A stretch of 43,733 bases of DNA from an uncultured Bacilli bacterium (GTDB lineage: Bacteria > Bacillota_I > Bacilli_A > RF39 > UBA660), in contig CANQGB010000007.1 in assembly GCA_947600335.1 (NCBI GenBank), positions 1 through 43,733 on the forward strand. Direction: 5' to 3'. Of the stretch, positions 1 to 7,695 are shown in pieces. Both the position numbers and the translations under genes were made by a program. Below the pieces are notes generated by a model, which had not been told where the DNA came from, ran no database searches, and saw nothing but the letters and a program-made list of their open reading frames with translations. Numbering within the stretch: the first letter of the stretch is position 1; each line of letters starts with the position of its first letter.

Positions 1-1
1 C

Positions 2-1105
2 TGGGGGGGGGGTATATTGTTAAATAAGAGTTATGCCTTATATGAAACAAAAAAAGATTACAATGTAATCAAAGGAGAGGTCCCTGATTTTGGATATGAT
101 GTCAAGTTGGCCATCATGGTCGATGGGACTAAGAAGACAGATATGCCAACAAGTCCGTTAGCGAGCAATGGCAAATATTACAAAGTAGATGTAAGTTGTA
201 CAAGTAGTAAGACACAAGGCTTATGGGATTATAATGCCTGGAGGTTGAACTTAGATTACATAGAGAGTAATAGTAAATGTACCTTAACATTCACCTCAAG
301 TATGAGTAAAGAACAATACGATGAATATATTAAATCAGGAGTAGCCTTAAGAAGAAATACCTATCGTGGCAAAGATATAACATCTTTATGGCAAAGTGGC
401 GACTTATATACGCAAATAAGCAATGGAACATTCGCGGATATTTATGTTGGCGATTATATAATAAGCAATACAAATGATGCTTTTGGTAAAAAGATAGTAT
501 GGTTAATAGCGGATTTAGATAATTATTTAGGAACTGGTGATCAAGGGGATGGGTTGACGCAACATCATGCTACAATTATTCCGGCATACAAGTTACAAAA
601 TAGTCGAATGAATTCAACTACTACAAGTGTTAATGGATATTATGGAAGCGAAATGTATAAAACCACCTTGCCAAAAGTATTAAGTACCTATATTGAGCCA
701 GACTTTACAAAAAATAATGTAAGTCATGTCATTTCATATCGAAATTTAGTGTCATATCAAATGGATGCAGAACTGCCAAATCAATTTAAAACAGAATTAG
801 GAGCTAGTAAAGATTGGAGATGGGATGATCGTAAATTAGATTTAATGAGTGAAATGAATGTATATGGTGCACCTATTTGGAGTAGTAGTGGTTATGATAT
901 CGGAATAGATAGCAAACAATATGCGATATTTCAATTAAGACCAGAGTTAGCTCATCAAGATTTAGAGGGCAATAACTATGATTATTGGTTAAAAGCAGTT
1001 GCCACTTATAAACGCTTCGTTTATGCTGCTGCTACTGGCGGTGCATTTCCTCAAAACGCTAACTATGAAGATGCTAGTATTCGTCCTCGCTTCCTAATCG
1101 ATTAA
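2..1105 (+). CDS. 5'-incomplete surface or prophage-type protein
   Basis: The reading frame is open to the window edge, so the start lies outside; an internal TTG at 17 is possible but has no ribosome binding site. The C-terminal ~230 residues (from about IYVGDYIISN) resemble a domain I know from gut Firmicutes surface and prophage proteins: a GKKIVWLIADLD-type strand, HHATIIP, a conserved NVYGAPIW stretch and a closing YWLKAV...SIRPRFLID that parallels the WWLRSP...GVRPA ending of DUF6273-like proteins. No membrane segment or sorting signal is visible. Function is unknown; it is probably the C-terminal end of a larger exported or phage-structural protein. It has no obvious link to tyrS downstream. 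Confidence 0.6.
   Translation, partial: WGGGILLNKSYALYETKKDYNVIKGEVPDFGYDVKLAIMVDGTKKTDMPTSPLASNGKYYKVDVSCTSSKTQGLWDYNAWRLNLDYIESNSKCTLTFTSSMSKEQYDEYIKSGVALRRNTYRGKDITSLWQSGDLYTQISNGTFADIYVGDYIISNTNDAFGKKIVWLIADLDNYLGTGDQGDGLTQHHATIIPAYKLQNSRMNSTTTSVNGYYGSEMYKTTLPKVLSTYIEPDFTKNNVSHVISYRNLVSYQMDAELPNQFKTELGASKDWRWDDRKLDLMSEMNVYGAPIWSSSGYDIGIDSKQYAIFQLRPELAHQDLEGNNYDYWLKAVATYKRFVYAAATGGAFPQNANYEDASIRPRFLID
3..12 (+). repeat. Run of ten G at the window edge
   Basis: Ten consecutive G residues in strongly AT-rich DNA, inside the open frame of the first gene. It may be a slippage-prone tract or an assembly or sequencing artefact at a contig end. Confidence 0.6.
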
Positions 1106-1148
1106 CAAAAATTCTTGCATGATAAGAATAGTTGTGCTAAATTAATAG

Positions 1149-1154
1149 TATAAT
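1149..1154 (+). promoter_or_regulatory. Candidate -10 of the tyrS leader
   Basis: A perfect TATAAT lies just ahead of the T-box leader and would start transcription near 1161. The region 17 bases upstream has no good -35 match, so the assignment rests on the -10 and position. Confidence 0.45.
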
Positions 1155-1160
1155 TTATTT

Positions 1161-1361
1161 AGTGAAGAAAAATAAAAAGTAGTTGCTAGAATTAATTACA
1201 AAGAGAATTCATGGTAGGTGCAAATGAATAATTATCTAGTAATGAATTACATATTTGGAGCTAAATCGGTAACGCGTTATAGTAAAAGAGCATGGTTATA
1301 AATCATGAATTAAGGTGGTACCGCGATTAAATCGTCCTTTAGGATATTTAGTCGCGTTTTT
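1161..1361 (+). promoter_or_regulatory. T-box leader (tyrosine) of tyrS
   Basis: The diagnostic T-box sequence AAGGTGGTACCGCG lies at 1312-1325. It overlaps a terminator stem CGCGATTAAAT/ATTTAGTCGCG (1323-1333 with 1347-1357) followed by a T run. Stem I elements are visible upstream (ATGGTAGGTGCAA around 1211-1223), and the candidate specifier loop GAATTAC holds a TAC tyrosine codon at 1248-1250, agreeing with the gene downstream. In this family, uncharged tRNA pairs with the specifier and the T-box bulge, favouring the antiterminator, so tyrS is induced when tyrosyl-tRNA is low. The exact 5' end is inferred from the -10. Confidence 0.92.
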
Positions 1362-1363
1362 AA
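1323..1363 (+). terminator. Regulated terminator of the T-box leader
   Basis: An 11-bp stem with one G-T pair followed by TTTTTAATT. Its 5' arm shares bases with the T-box, so terminator and antiterminator are mutually exclusive. Confidence 0.85.
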
Positions 1364-1381
1364 TTAAGAGGAGGAAAAAAC

Positions 1382-2614
1382 ATGAAATTATCAGAAGATT
1401 TAATCTGGCGAGGATTAATTAAAGACATATCTAGTCCTGAATTAATCGATAAATTAGATAATGAAAAAATAACTTTTTACTGGGGAACAGACCCAACCGC
1501 AGATAGTTTACACTTAGGCCATTATAGTTCCTTAGTTACGGCGAAAAGACTTTTTAAATATGGGCATCATCCTATTTTGTTAGTTGGTGGAGCTACTGGT
1601 TTAATCGGGGACCCACGACCAACGGCGGAAAGAGAAATTATAGCGAAAGAAACTTTGAATAAAAATCTTTTAGGAATTCAAAAGCAAGTTGAAAAAATCT
1701 TTGAAGGTCAAGCTGAAGTTGTCAATAATTTTGATTGGACGAAAGATTTTAGTTTTTTAGATTTTTTACGCGATGTTGGTAAATATATTAATGTCAATTA
1801 TATGTTAGACAAAGATATTATTCGACGTAGATTAGAAACCGGTATTACTTTTGCAGAGTTTTCTTATACATTAATTCAAGGTAACGATTTTTTACATTTA
1901 TTTGAAAACAAAAATTGTATCTTACAAGTTGAAGGTTCCGACCAATGGGGAAATATTACAACAGGTATCGATTTAATCAAAAAGAAATTAGGCAAAACTG
2001 CTTATGGTTTTACAATGCCCCTTATTTTAGATGCTAATGGTAACAAGTTTGGTAAAAGTGAAGGTAATGCTTTATGGTTAGATATTAATAAGACATCTGC
2101 TTATGATTTATATCAATACTTAATTAATACCGATGATAATAAAGTTATTGAATATTTAAAAGTCTTTACATTCTTAACTAAAGAGAAAATTGAGGACTTA
2201 GAAAAAATAAATCAAGAGCATCCGGAAAGAAGAGAAGCCCAAATTGCTTTAGCACGGGAGATAATTACTGATTTGCATGGTTCTGGTGAATACGAAAAAG
2301 CGAAAATGATGAGTCAAGCTTTATTTAGTGAAGATATTACCAAGTTAAGTGCGCAAGACATTTTAAACTCTTTAAAAGATATGCCCAAATTTAATTTTCA
2401 ACTTAATATTAACATCGTTGATTTATTAGTAACCAATAACATTTGTACAAGTAAACGCGAGGCTAGAGAAATGATAACGAGTGGTGCTATTGCCCTTAAT
2501 AACCAAAAGATTCAAGATTTAGACAAAACTATTAACGCTGAAGATACTATCGATAATCAATTAATCATTATCAGAAAAGGCAAGAAAAAATATTATTTAG
2601 GTCTTCTAGGCTAA
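1382..2614 (+). CDS. tyrS: Tyrosyl-tRNA synthetase
   Basis: Class I aminoacyl-tRNA synthetase that charges tRNA-Tyr in the cytoplasm. At 410 residues it has the usual bacterial length. The HIGH motif appears as HLGH (44-47) and the KMSKS loop as KFGKS (222-226); the tyrosine/ATP pocket includes YWGTDPTADSLH and VEGSDQWGN. The C-terminal part (about 345-410) is an S4-type RNA-binding domain beginning NIVDLLVTNNICTSKREAREMI. The ATG follows a strong AAGAGGAGG site, and the gene sits directly behind a tyrosine T-box, which supports both identity and control by tRNA charging. Confidence 0.97.
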   Translation: MKLSEDLIWRGLIKDISSPELIDKLDNEKITFYWGTDPTADSLHLGHYSSLVTAKRLFKYGHHPILLVGGATGLIGDPRPTAEREIIAKETLNKNLLGIQKQVEKIFEGQAEVVNNFDWTKDFSFLDFLRDVGKYINVNYMLDKDIIRRRLETGITFAEFSYTLIQGNDFLHLFENKNCILQVEGSDQWGNITTGIDLIKKKLGKTAYGFTMPLILDANGNKFGKSEGNALWLDINKTSAYDLYQYLINTDDNKVIEYLKVFTFLTKEKIEDLEKINQEHPERREAQIALAREIITDLHGSGEYEKAKMMSQALFSEDITKLSAQDILNSLKDMPKFNFQLNINIVDLLVTNNICTSKREAREMITSGAIALNNQKIQDLDKTINAEDTIDNQLIIIRKGKKKYYLGLLG

Positions 2615-2640
2615 ATAACTTTAAAAGGGATTTCTTTTCA

Positions 2641-2648
2641 CATACATT
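2641..2648 (+). promoter_or_regulatory. Possible sigma-E-like -10 element
   Basis: CATACATT matches the Bacillus sigma-E -10 consensus (CATACAnT) and lies 24 bases before the small gene at 2672. No convincing -35 is present, and such short matches occur by chance in AT-rich DNA. Confidence 0.25.
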
Positions 2649-2671
2649 ATGGGTAGAAGGAGGAACTTTCT

Positions 2672-2896
2672 ATGTATAATAATTATCAATATGGTTATCC
2701 CTACAATGGTGAACGGCAATTTGTCTTTCCTTTCTTAGTAGGAGCTTTAGCTGGTGGAGCAGCTGTCGGTTTAACGCGACCACGTCCAATTTATAATGTG
2801 GCTCCCAATTATGGGGGAGGATATTACCCTCGATCAAATCCGGTAGGACCTTATGGCTATCAATCATACTCTTATTATTTTCCTTATGGTAGATAA
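2672..2896 (+). CDS. Small Gly/Tyr-rich protein with one hydrophobic segment
   Basis: A 74-residue protein with a good ribosome binding site (GAAGGAGG, 9 bases before ATG). The N-terminus and C-terminal half are rich in Tyr, Gly, Asn and Pro; a hydrophobic Gly/Ala stretch (about 18-34, FPFLVGALAGGAAVGL) could cross or dip into a membrane. Composition and size recall small coat or morphogenetic proteins of spore formers, and a CotY/Z-like gene lies 2 kb away, but I recognise no family. It is a single-gene unit ending in a strong hairpin terminator. Confidence 0.75.
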   Translation: MYNNYQYGYPYNGERQFVFPFLVGALAGGAAVGLTRPRPIYNVAPNYGGGYYPRSNPVGPYGYQSYSYYFPYGR

Positions 2897-2897
2897 G

Positions 2898-2920
2898 AAT
2901 CCTAATCCAGGATTTTTTTA
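2898..2920 (+). terminator. Rho-independent terminator
   Basis: Stem AATCCT/AGGATT with a 5-base loop followed by a T run. It ends the plus-strand gene at 2896, and its T tract overlaps the stop codon of the convergent gene at 2918. Confidence 0.85.
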
Positions 2921-3997
2921 AATGCTTAAAATAATACCCATCAGAATAAAATAAATAATCATATTTGAACCACCATAAGACAAAAAAGGTAAAGGAATTC
3001 CCATGATAGGTAGTAGTCCTAAATTCATGCCAATATTTTGAATTTGTTGAAAGATAAACATGATTAAAAAGCCATTGATTAAAGATTGATATGGGCTTTT
3101 TTTCAAATTAAACAACTTTTTTATAAAATAAATATCGAGTAATAAATAACAAAGCAAAATGACTAGGGAACCTCCAAAGCCCCAGATAGAAGTACCTAAA
3201 GTAAAAGCAAAATCTGTTGGAAATTCAGGAACATATAAAATATCTTTTTTAATGCCATGTCCCCATAAATAAGCATTTCCTAAACTAATTAAAGCATTGT
3301 TTAATTGCATACCACTACCATTTTTAAAATTAATTAATCTATCCATACGATAAAAGAAACTAGTTCCAATCAAATCGATTAATAAATCTTGCTTGTTAAA
3401 ATATAAATAACCAAACGAACCTAGTAAAATGATAATGAGCATTCCTAAAAGAATAAACCATCTTTTTTTAATATTAGAAAATAATAAAACACCTAGTAAA
3501 ATTCCTAAATATATTATAATTGCTCCCGTATCTGGTTCTAAAAAGACTAACAAAGAGGGAAGGAGCACAATTAATAAACTTTTTAACAAAAACAATCCTT
3601 CCTTCGTTTTAGTCCTTTTAAAATCTGTTGCGACTTTCGTTAAATATAATAGAATACTTACTTTAGCAAATTCACTAGGTTGAAAGTTAAAAAAATAAAA
3701 ATTAAACCAGGCTTTCGCTCCATTGATTTCTTCACCGACAAATAAAACTAAAATTAACAGAACTAGAGAAAATAAGTAAAAATAAAAACTGTAATTCAAT
3801 AAAAACCGAATTTTACTTTTTTGAATAATTACCATTAAAATATAACCTAATCCAAACCATAAAATTTGTTTAAATAAATGATAACTATAAATACTACTTA
3901 CAAACTTAGCTTGATACATGATAAAAAAACTACCAATCATTATAATTGTTAGGGGAATAAATAATAACAGATTTTCATTCTTTAAAATGTTCTTCAT
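2918..3997 (-). CDS. RodA/FtsW-type SEDS peptidoglycan polymerase
   Basis: A polytopic membrane protein of 359 residues from the preferred start MKNILKNEN; an upstream extension is possible but adds an unlikely N-terminus. About ten hydrophobic segments are visible. SEDS hallmarks are FQPSEFAK, LVFLEPDTGA, EFPTDFAF and the C-terminal NLGLLPIMGIPLPFLSYGGS. SEDS proteins polymerise glycan strands from lipid II with a partner class B PBP: RodA in elongation, FtsW in division, SpoVE in sporulation. The GLLPIMGIPLPF stretch looks closest to RodA, but the subtype cannot be fixed here because no partner PBP is adjacent. No clear ribosome binding site precedes the chosen start. Confidence 0.85.
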   Translation of the reverse strand: MKNILKNENLLLFIPLTIIMIGSFFIMYQAKFVSSIYSYHLFKQILWFGLGYILMVIIQKSKIRFLLNYSFYFYLFSLVLLILVLFVGEEINGAKAWFNFYFFNFQPSEFAKVSILLYLTKVATDFKRTKTKEGLFLLKSLLIVLLPSLLVFLEPDTGAIIIYLGILLGVLLFSNIKKRWFILLGMLIIILLGSFGYLYFNKQDLLIDLIGTSFFYRMDRLINFKNGSGMQLNNALISLGNAYLWGHGIKKDILYVPEFPTDFAFTLGTSIWGFGGSLVILLCYLLLDIYFIKKLFNLKKSPYQSLINGFLIMFIFQQIQNIGMNLGLLPIMGIPLPFLSYGGSNMIIYFILMGIILSI

Positions 3998-4054
3998 ATT
4001 CTTATTATGCAACAAAAATAAATAATAATCATAAAATATAACGAGGTGAACTAT

Positions 4055-4357
4055 ATGCACAAAGACCTACCCAAAGTTTATGCTGTACCTATTAATAAAA
4101 AGCTAAATAATAATGAAGAAACTTATTCTAGTTTAGAAAGAAAAACTATGCCCAAAGAAGAACATGTTATTTCCACTCGAGAAATAAATCAAATTTTTAA
4201 TGCCAAAGACCATGTCTATAAAAGTAAATTAGAAATAACTACTAAAACCGAAACTAAAATCTATGAAGTAGTGGGGTTGTCTCATGAATCTCTTCTTACT
4301 TTAGATGGTAAGTTAATTAAACTAGCTGATATTATAGAAATAAAAAAAGTGTCCTAA
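4055..4357 (+). CDS. Hypothetical protein, 100 residues
   Basis: An unrecognised soluble protein. I chose the ATG at 4055 (MHKDLPKVY) over an in-frame GTG at 4046 because AACGAGGTG sits at the right distance upstream. The C-terminal half (KLEITTKTETKIYEVVGLSHESLLTLDGKLIKLADIIEIKK) looks like a small beta-barrel, with spacing reminiscent of SH3-like folds. It is divergent from the SEDS gene, with under 60 bases between the starts, so the two promoters must overlap or lie very close. Confidence 0.7.
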   Translation: MHKDLPKVYAVPINKKLNNNEETYSSLERKTMPKEEHVISTREINQIFNAKDHVYKSKLEITTKTETKIYEVVGLSHESLLTLDGKLIKLADIIEIKKVS

Positions 4358-4363
4358 GACACT
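4342..4363 (-). terminator. Terminator of the minus-strand EIIB-like gene
   Basis: Read on the minus strand, AGTGTC/GACACT with a 4-base loop is followed by TTTTTT. It lies inside the last codons of the convergent plus-strand gene, whose stop codon is in the loop. Confidence 0.8.
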
Positions 4364-4679
4364 AAATTATTTCATCGATGTATTTTTTTAATTGGCGGGC
4401 ATCTTTCCCAAAGATAATTTTTAATTGATTATCAATCTCGACAATTCCTTTGGCTCCTAGTTTTTGAATGGCATCTTTATCAACTTTAGATACATCCTTT
4501 AAAGTAACTTTAAACCGCGACATATTGCATTCAGCATTGATAATATTATCTTTTCCCCCTAAGTAGCCAATTAATTTATTAGCTTCAACACTGAAATCTC
4601 TTTTCATTAATTTTAAGACAATTAAGGAAATAATTATTAAAACAATCAGTATAATTCCATATTGTAATATTGTATTCAT
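4362..4679 (-). CDS. Orphan membrane-anchored PTS EIIB-like domain protein
   Basis: A 105-residue protein with one N-terminal membrane segment (about 5-23) and a C-terminal domain matching the glucose-family EIIB fold: LIGYLGGKDNIINAECNMSRFKVTLKDVSKVDKDAIQKLGAKGIVEIDNQLKIIFG. In working EIIB domains a Cys two residues before the TRLRV-like motif carries the phosphate (…C-x-TRLRV). Here the matching motif is SRFKV and the Cys lies one position further upstream (C-N-M-SRFKV), so phosphotransfer is doubtful. No EIIC or EIIA gene is near. It may be a regulatory or vestigial EIIB. The identity of the fold is fairly sure; the activity is not. Confidence 0.75.
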   Translation of the reverse strand: MNTILQYGIILIVLIIISLIVLKLMKRDFSVEANKLIGYLGGKDNIINAECNMSRFKVTLKDVSKVDKDAIQKLGAKGIVEIDNQLKIIFGKDARQLKKYIDEII

Positions 4680-4740
4680 TTATCTCACCTATAAAGATTA
4701 TACAACAAATATTAATATTTTAAAACCTTTTATAAAGTAG

Positions 4741-4768
4741 AACTATTTTTCATAAATATCATAAATTA
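4741..4768 (+). promoter_or_regulatory. Candidate sigma-K-like promoter of the coat gene
   Basis: AAC at 4741-4743, a 16-base gap, then CATAAATTA at 4760-4768 fits the Bacillus sigma-K pattern (mACm, ~16, CATAnnnTA). Transcription would start shortly before the ATG at 4799. The match gains weight because the gene resembles a late coat protein, but short AT-rich matches can be accidental. Confidence 0.4.
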
Positions 4769-4798
4769 TTAATGAGAATACATGAAAGGGTGAATAAT

Positions 4799-5239
4799 AT
4801 GTGTAATGAAAATCAAAACCAAAATGAAACAAGTTGTATCGCAGAAATATTAAATGTAATATTAGTTCTTCAACAAAACGCTTGCCCAGAAAATTGTTTA
4901 GATTCTTGCGATAGACCAATGCTTGGCGGCGGACCTAATTGCTTAATATGTAATACTAGACCTATAATGCTTTATACTTGTTGTGGAAATGGAACTCCAT
5001 GGAGTATGCCAACAACTAAGGATTCAACAGCTACTTGTACAGAAGCAACAGCTACTTGCTCAAATGTATTTAGAGTTGAAAAAGTTGATGGTAATTGCTG
5101 TACTTGTCGAGTTTTAGCTGATAATCCAGACCCAACAAGCTTAAATCCATATATTGCAACGAATTCTTTCTTTACTATTAGTTTAAATTGTATATGTTGC
5201 ATTAGATGTTTAACTGATACTTTTGTCGAATGTGTTTAA
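4799..5239 (+). CDS. CotY/CotZ-like spore coat protein
   Basis: A 146-residue Cys-rich protein (17 Cys). Start chosen at 4799 (MCNENQNQ) because GAAAGGGTG precedes it; an upstream in-frame ATG at 4772 lacks a site. The N-terminal CIAEILNVILVLQQNACPENCLDSCDRP and the C-terminal FRVEKVDGNCCTCRVL...SFFTISLNCICCIRCLTDTFVE follow the order of the Bacillus CotY/CotZ/ExsY family, which builds cross-linked, Cys-rich outer coat or exosporium lattices. It is a single-gene unit with its own terminator and a possible mother-cell promoter. It suggests that the host forms spores or descends from spore formers. Confidence 0.8.
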   Translation: MCNENQNQNETSCIAEILNVILVLQQNACPENCLDSCDRPMLGGGPNCLICNTRPIMLYTCCGNGTPWSMPTTKDSTATCTEATATCSNVFRVEKVDGNCCTCRVLADNPDPTSLNPYIATNSFFTISLNCICCIRCLTDTFVECV

Positions 5240-5260
5240 AGGCCTTTAGGTCTTTTTTTT
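5240..5260 (+). terminator. Terminator of the coat gene
   Basis: AGGCC/GGTCT stem with TTTA loop followed by eight T. Confidence 0.85.
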
Positions 5261-5264
5261 ATAA

Positions 5265-5286
5265 CAAAAAAACTATCCGTAGATAG
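5265..5286 (-). terminator. Terminator of the minus-strand trio
   Basis: Minus strand: CTATC TACG GATAG followed by a run of T. It lies downstream of the metallophosphoesterase stop. Confidence 0.8.
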
Positions 5287-5308
5287 CTTAATGTATAGAT
5301 ATATTATT

Positions 5309-6187
5309 CTAATTATTATAAAGACGATAAAAATTAATAGTGGGTAAATTTCCTAATCGGACATTATATTTATAAGTTCCTAAGCCGGGACTAACATAAA
5401 GATTTGTTCCATTATCTAAAATATAGTGTCCTTTATAAAACTTATCAACTTCTTCTTGCCTTAAAAGACTAAAACTACCTAACTTAATTAAACCACCTAA
5501 ACTGTGACCACTTAAAATAACATTTATATCATAATCTTCAGCTTCATAACTAATGGTTGGTTCATGAGCTAAAAGAATTTTAAAATAATCATTAGGTTTT
5601 TCTTCTATATCCAAAGCAGTAGTTAAATCATCTTGATTTTCACTTATTGAAGATACTCCGACAAACATTAAAGGCTCTTTACCCTTAATATATAATAAAT
5701 CATTGCTATTATCTAAAACGGTAAATCCAGCATCGTTCATAATTTCTAACACTAAATTTCTATCAATATAATCGCTATCACCCAAAATGGCATATTTACG
5801 ATATTTAGCTTGAATATTTCCTAAATTATTTTTTATTCCTTGAATATCTTCTGAATTTATCTTAATAAAATCATCTAATAAATCACCCGTAAAGACAACA
5901 ACATCGCAATTTAAATTATTAATTTTTTTCGTGATTTTTTCTAAATCTTGATTGAATATTGTTCTGCCAAAATGGATATCCGAAAATTGGGCAATCTTTA
6001 AACCATTAAAATTTTCTGGTAATTCTTCATCAATGATAGCTTGTTCTTTAATCGTTACTAGATTAACTTCCACTTGAAAAATATATAAGCAAAATAAACC
6101 GATAATTAAAACTATCGTAATAAATATTTTTAAACCTAATCTTTTTTTAGGCTGTGTTTCTATTTCAATTTCATTTTCATTAGTCAT
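5309..6187 (-). CDS. Membrane-anchored metallophosphoesterase-like protein
   Basis: 292 residues with a cytoplasmic Glu-rich tail, one N-terminal membrane segment (about 19-39) and an outward calcineurin-like phosphoesterase domain of YkuE type. Visible motifs: FSDIH (68-72), FTGDLLD (99-105) and AHEP (207-210). Two metal-binding motifs deviate: GNHD is GDSD (136-139) and GHTH is GHSL (227-230), losing the Asn/His and the final His ligands. The protein may therefore use fewer metals or have lost catalysis. It ends a three-gene minus-strand run and starts 13 bases after the CPBP gene. The family includes lipid and phospholipid phosphoesterases; the substrate here is unknown. Confidence 0.82.
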   Translation of the reverse strand: MTNENEIEIETQPKKRLGLKIFITIVLIIGLFCLYIFQVEVNLVTIKEQAIIDEELPENFNGLKIAQFSDIHFGRTIFNQDLEKITKKINNLNCDVVVFTGDLLDDFIKINSEDIQGIKNNLGNIQAKYRKYAILGDSDYIDRNLVLEIMNDAGFTVLDNSNDLLYIKGKEPLMFVGVSSISENQDDLTTALDIEEKPNDYFKILLAHEPTISYEAEDYDINVILSGHSLGGLIKLGSFSLLRQEEVDKFYKGHYILDNGTNLYVSPGLGTYKYNVRLGNLPTINFYRLYNN

Positions 6188-6200
6188 AAATCTAACCCCT

Positions 6201-6914
6201 TTATAACAAACTTGATAAAATAATTAAAATAACTGACCAACTATTGTGGAGCATATGTGGAATAATGGTTGCAAAAATGTTATCAGTTTCATAATAAGCT
6301 TTAGCAAAAAAGAAACCTAAAGCTCCATAAGGAATAATAAATATCCAATCTTTTAAATGTAAGATAAAATTACTTACAGTGTACTCATCTAAACCACTAA
6401 TAATATGTAAAGCCCCAAAAATTAAAGCCGAACTAATCACATAAGGCCATTTTTTACTAAAACTTTTTCTCAAGGCATATCGAAAAATAATTTCTTCTAA
6501 AACTGGTCCAAAAATTATAATAGTTGGAATCATATAAATAGGTGTTTCAAAGATACTTTGGCGAGTAAGTTCCTCATTCGTGGCAATTCCACCCACAATC
6601 GAAGTTGCAATTATATTACTAATAGCCATTACAACTATTCCATAAAACCAATAATTAAGTCCAATATTTAAAATTTTACGGTGATTATTTTTAAACTCTT
6701 TAAATTGCTTCCATAAATCTTTGTGAACAATTAATATAATTATTAAGAAAGTAAATAAATAAACTGCTAAACGCGCTAGATTACTAATCCAATAATTTTC
6801 GCTTAAAATAAAATTCTTAAATAAACTAGCAAAAAAAAGAGGACAAATAAAATAATATAAAAAAAATAATAGACAACTTAATAATAAGCCGTAAGCTATT
6901 TTTTTTACTTTCAT
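6201..6914 (-). CDS. CPBP-family intramembrane metalloprotease (Abi type)
   Basis: A 237-residue polytopic membrane protein with the three CPBP/Rce1 motifs in order: EEIIFR (140-145), IFGALH (165-170) and HMLHN (220-224). The Glu and His residues are the expected metal and catalytic positions. Bacterial members act in immunity to peptides, protein maturation or stress signalling; the substrate cannot be told here. Its ATG overlaps the stop of the upstream thioredoxin-like gene (TAATG), which implies translational coupling. Confidence 0.9.
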   Translation of the reverse strand: MKVKKIAYGLLLSCLLFFLYYFICPLFFASLFKNFILSENYWISNLARLAVYLFTFLIIILIVHKDLWKQFKEFKNNHRKILNIGLNYWFYGIVVMAISNIIATSIVGGIATNEELTRQSIFETPIYMIPTIIIFGPVLEEIIFRYALRKSFSKKWPYVISSALIFGALHIISGLDEYTVSNFILHLKDWIFIIPYGALGFFFAKAYYETDNIFATIIPHMLHNSWSVILIILSSLL

Positions 6915-7357
6915 TATTCAATATACCCCAAAGACTTTAATCTTTCAACTAAATTAGATTTTGAAACTGAACCATTAATTCTATTTAAAGAAGTAGTTTC
7001 TTCCCCATTTTTATAAAAGATAGAGGTAGGGGTTCCTGTAACTTTTACCATATTGGAAAAAGTTTTAGCATCCTCACTATTTAAATTAGTTAAGTTAATA
7101 ACAAATGCTGGAAAATTGTATTCCTTTAAAGCACTTTCTAACTCTGGTAAATATTGTTCACAATGCGGACAACCAGTTTGACTAACAACTAACATAAAAC
7201 TTTCTTTATTATTAATCTTTTCTTGTAACTCTGATACCGAAATATAATTAAGTTTTGAATCATCTTTATTAACAAAAATAATAACTAACGAAATACCTAA
7301 AATAACTATTAAAAATGTAATTAAAAACAATTTCCAATTTCTAAAAAAACTTTTCAT
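6914..7357 (-). CDS. Membrane-anchored thioredoxin-like protein
   Basis: 147 residues: an N-terminal membrane anchor (about 10-29), then a thioredoxin fold facing outward. The redox motif is C-P-H-C (63-66, after VVSQTG), and the cis-Pro loop is VTGTPTSIF (about 107-115). It is probably an extracytoplasmic thiol-disulfide oxidoreductase or a bacteriocin/transport accessory-type thioredoxin. It is the first gene of the minus-strand trio; GGTG before the ATG is the likely ribosome binding site. Confidence 0.88.
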   Translation of the reverse strand: MKSFFRNWKLFLITFLIVILGISLVIIFVNKDDSKLNYISVSELQEKINNKESFMLVVSQTGCPHCEQYLPELESALKEYNFPAFVINLTNLNSEDAKTFSNMVKVTGTPTSIFYKNGEETTSLNRINGSVSKSNLVERLKSLGYIE

Positions 7358-7533
7358 AACTTTTCACCATCTTAATCTTATCATAATTAAACCAAACTAG
7401 CCATAAAAATATTGTTAATTTTAAGAAAAAATACACTAAATATTTGTCTCATGGAAGGTTATATAAAGAACTAAAAATTGAAGCTTTTTTCATCATATCA
7501 ATAAAGAATAAAACAAAAACAATTATATTGCTA

Positions 7534-7613
7534 ACCATTTTGGCGGCGCCGCCAAAATGGTATAAAAGCGTAAATAATATTGTTGATCGTTTTGTTAGCA
7601 TCGACAAAACGAT
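7534..7613. repeat. Two-hairpin element, copy 1
   Basis: Hairpin A (7534-7561) is a perfect 28-bp palindrome with half ACCATTTTGGCGGC. A 24-base spacer follows, then hairpin B (7586-7613) with 10-bp arms (ATCGTTTTGT/ACAAAACGAT). Read in frame, both encode relics of the DinD motif HFxxxxK (NHFGGAAKM and DRFVSIDK). The stretch 7358-7695 holds no other convincing gene; a further symmetry, ACTTTTTT/AAAAAAGT (7640-7661), lies just before dinD. Confidence 0.85.
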
Positions 7614-7695
7614 AGATTTTAAAATAATAATATTTTCTGACTTTTTTCGCGTTAAAAAAGTAGCATAATGAGAATGAAAAGTCAGGAGGTTAAAA

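Noticed and set aside
7444-7668. 74-codon plus-strand frame before dinD
   Set aside because: It runs through both hairpins of the first repeat element, has no ribosome binding site, and its only recognisable part is a DinD relic in a decayed frame.
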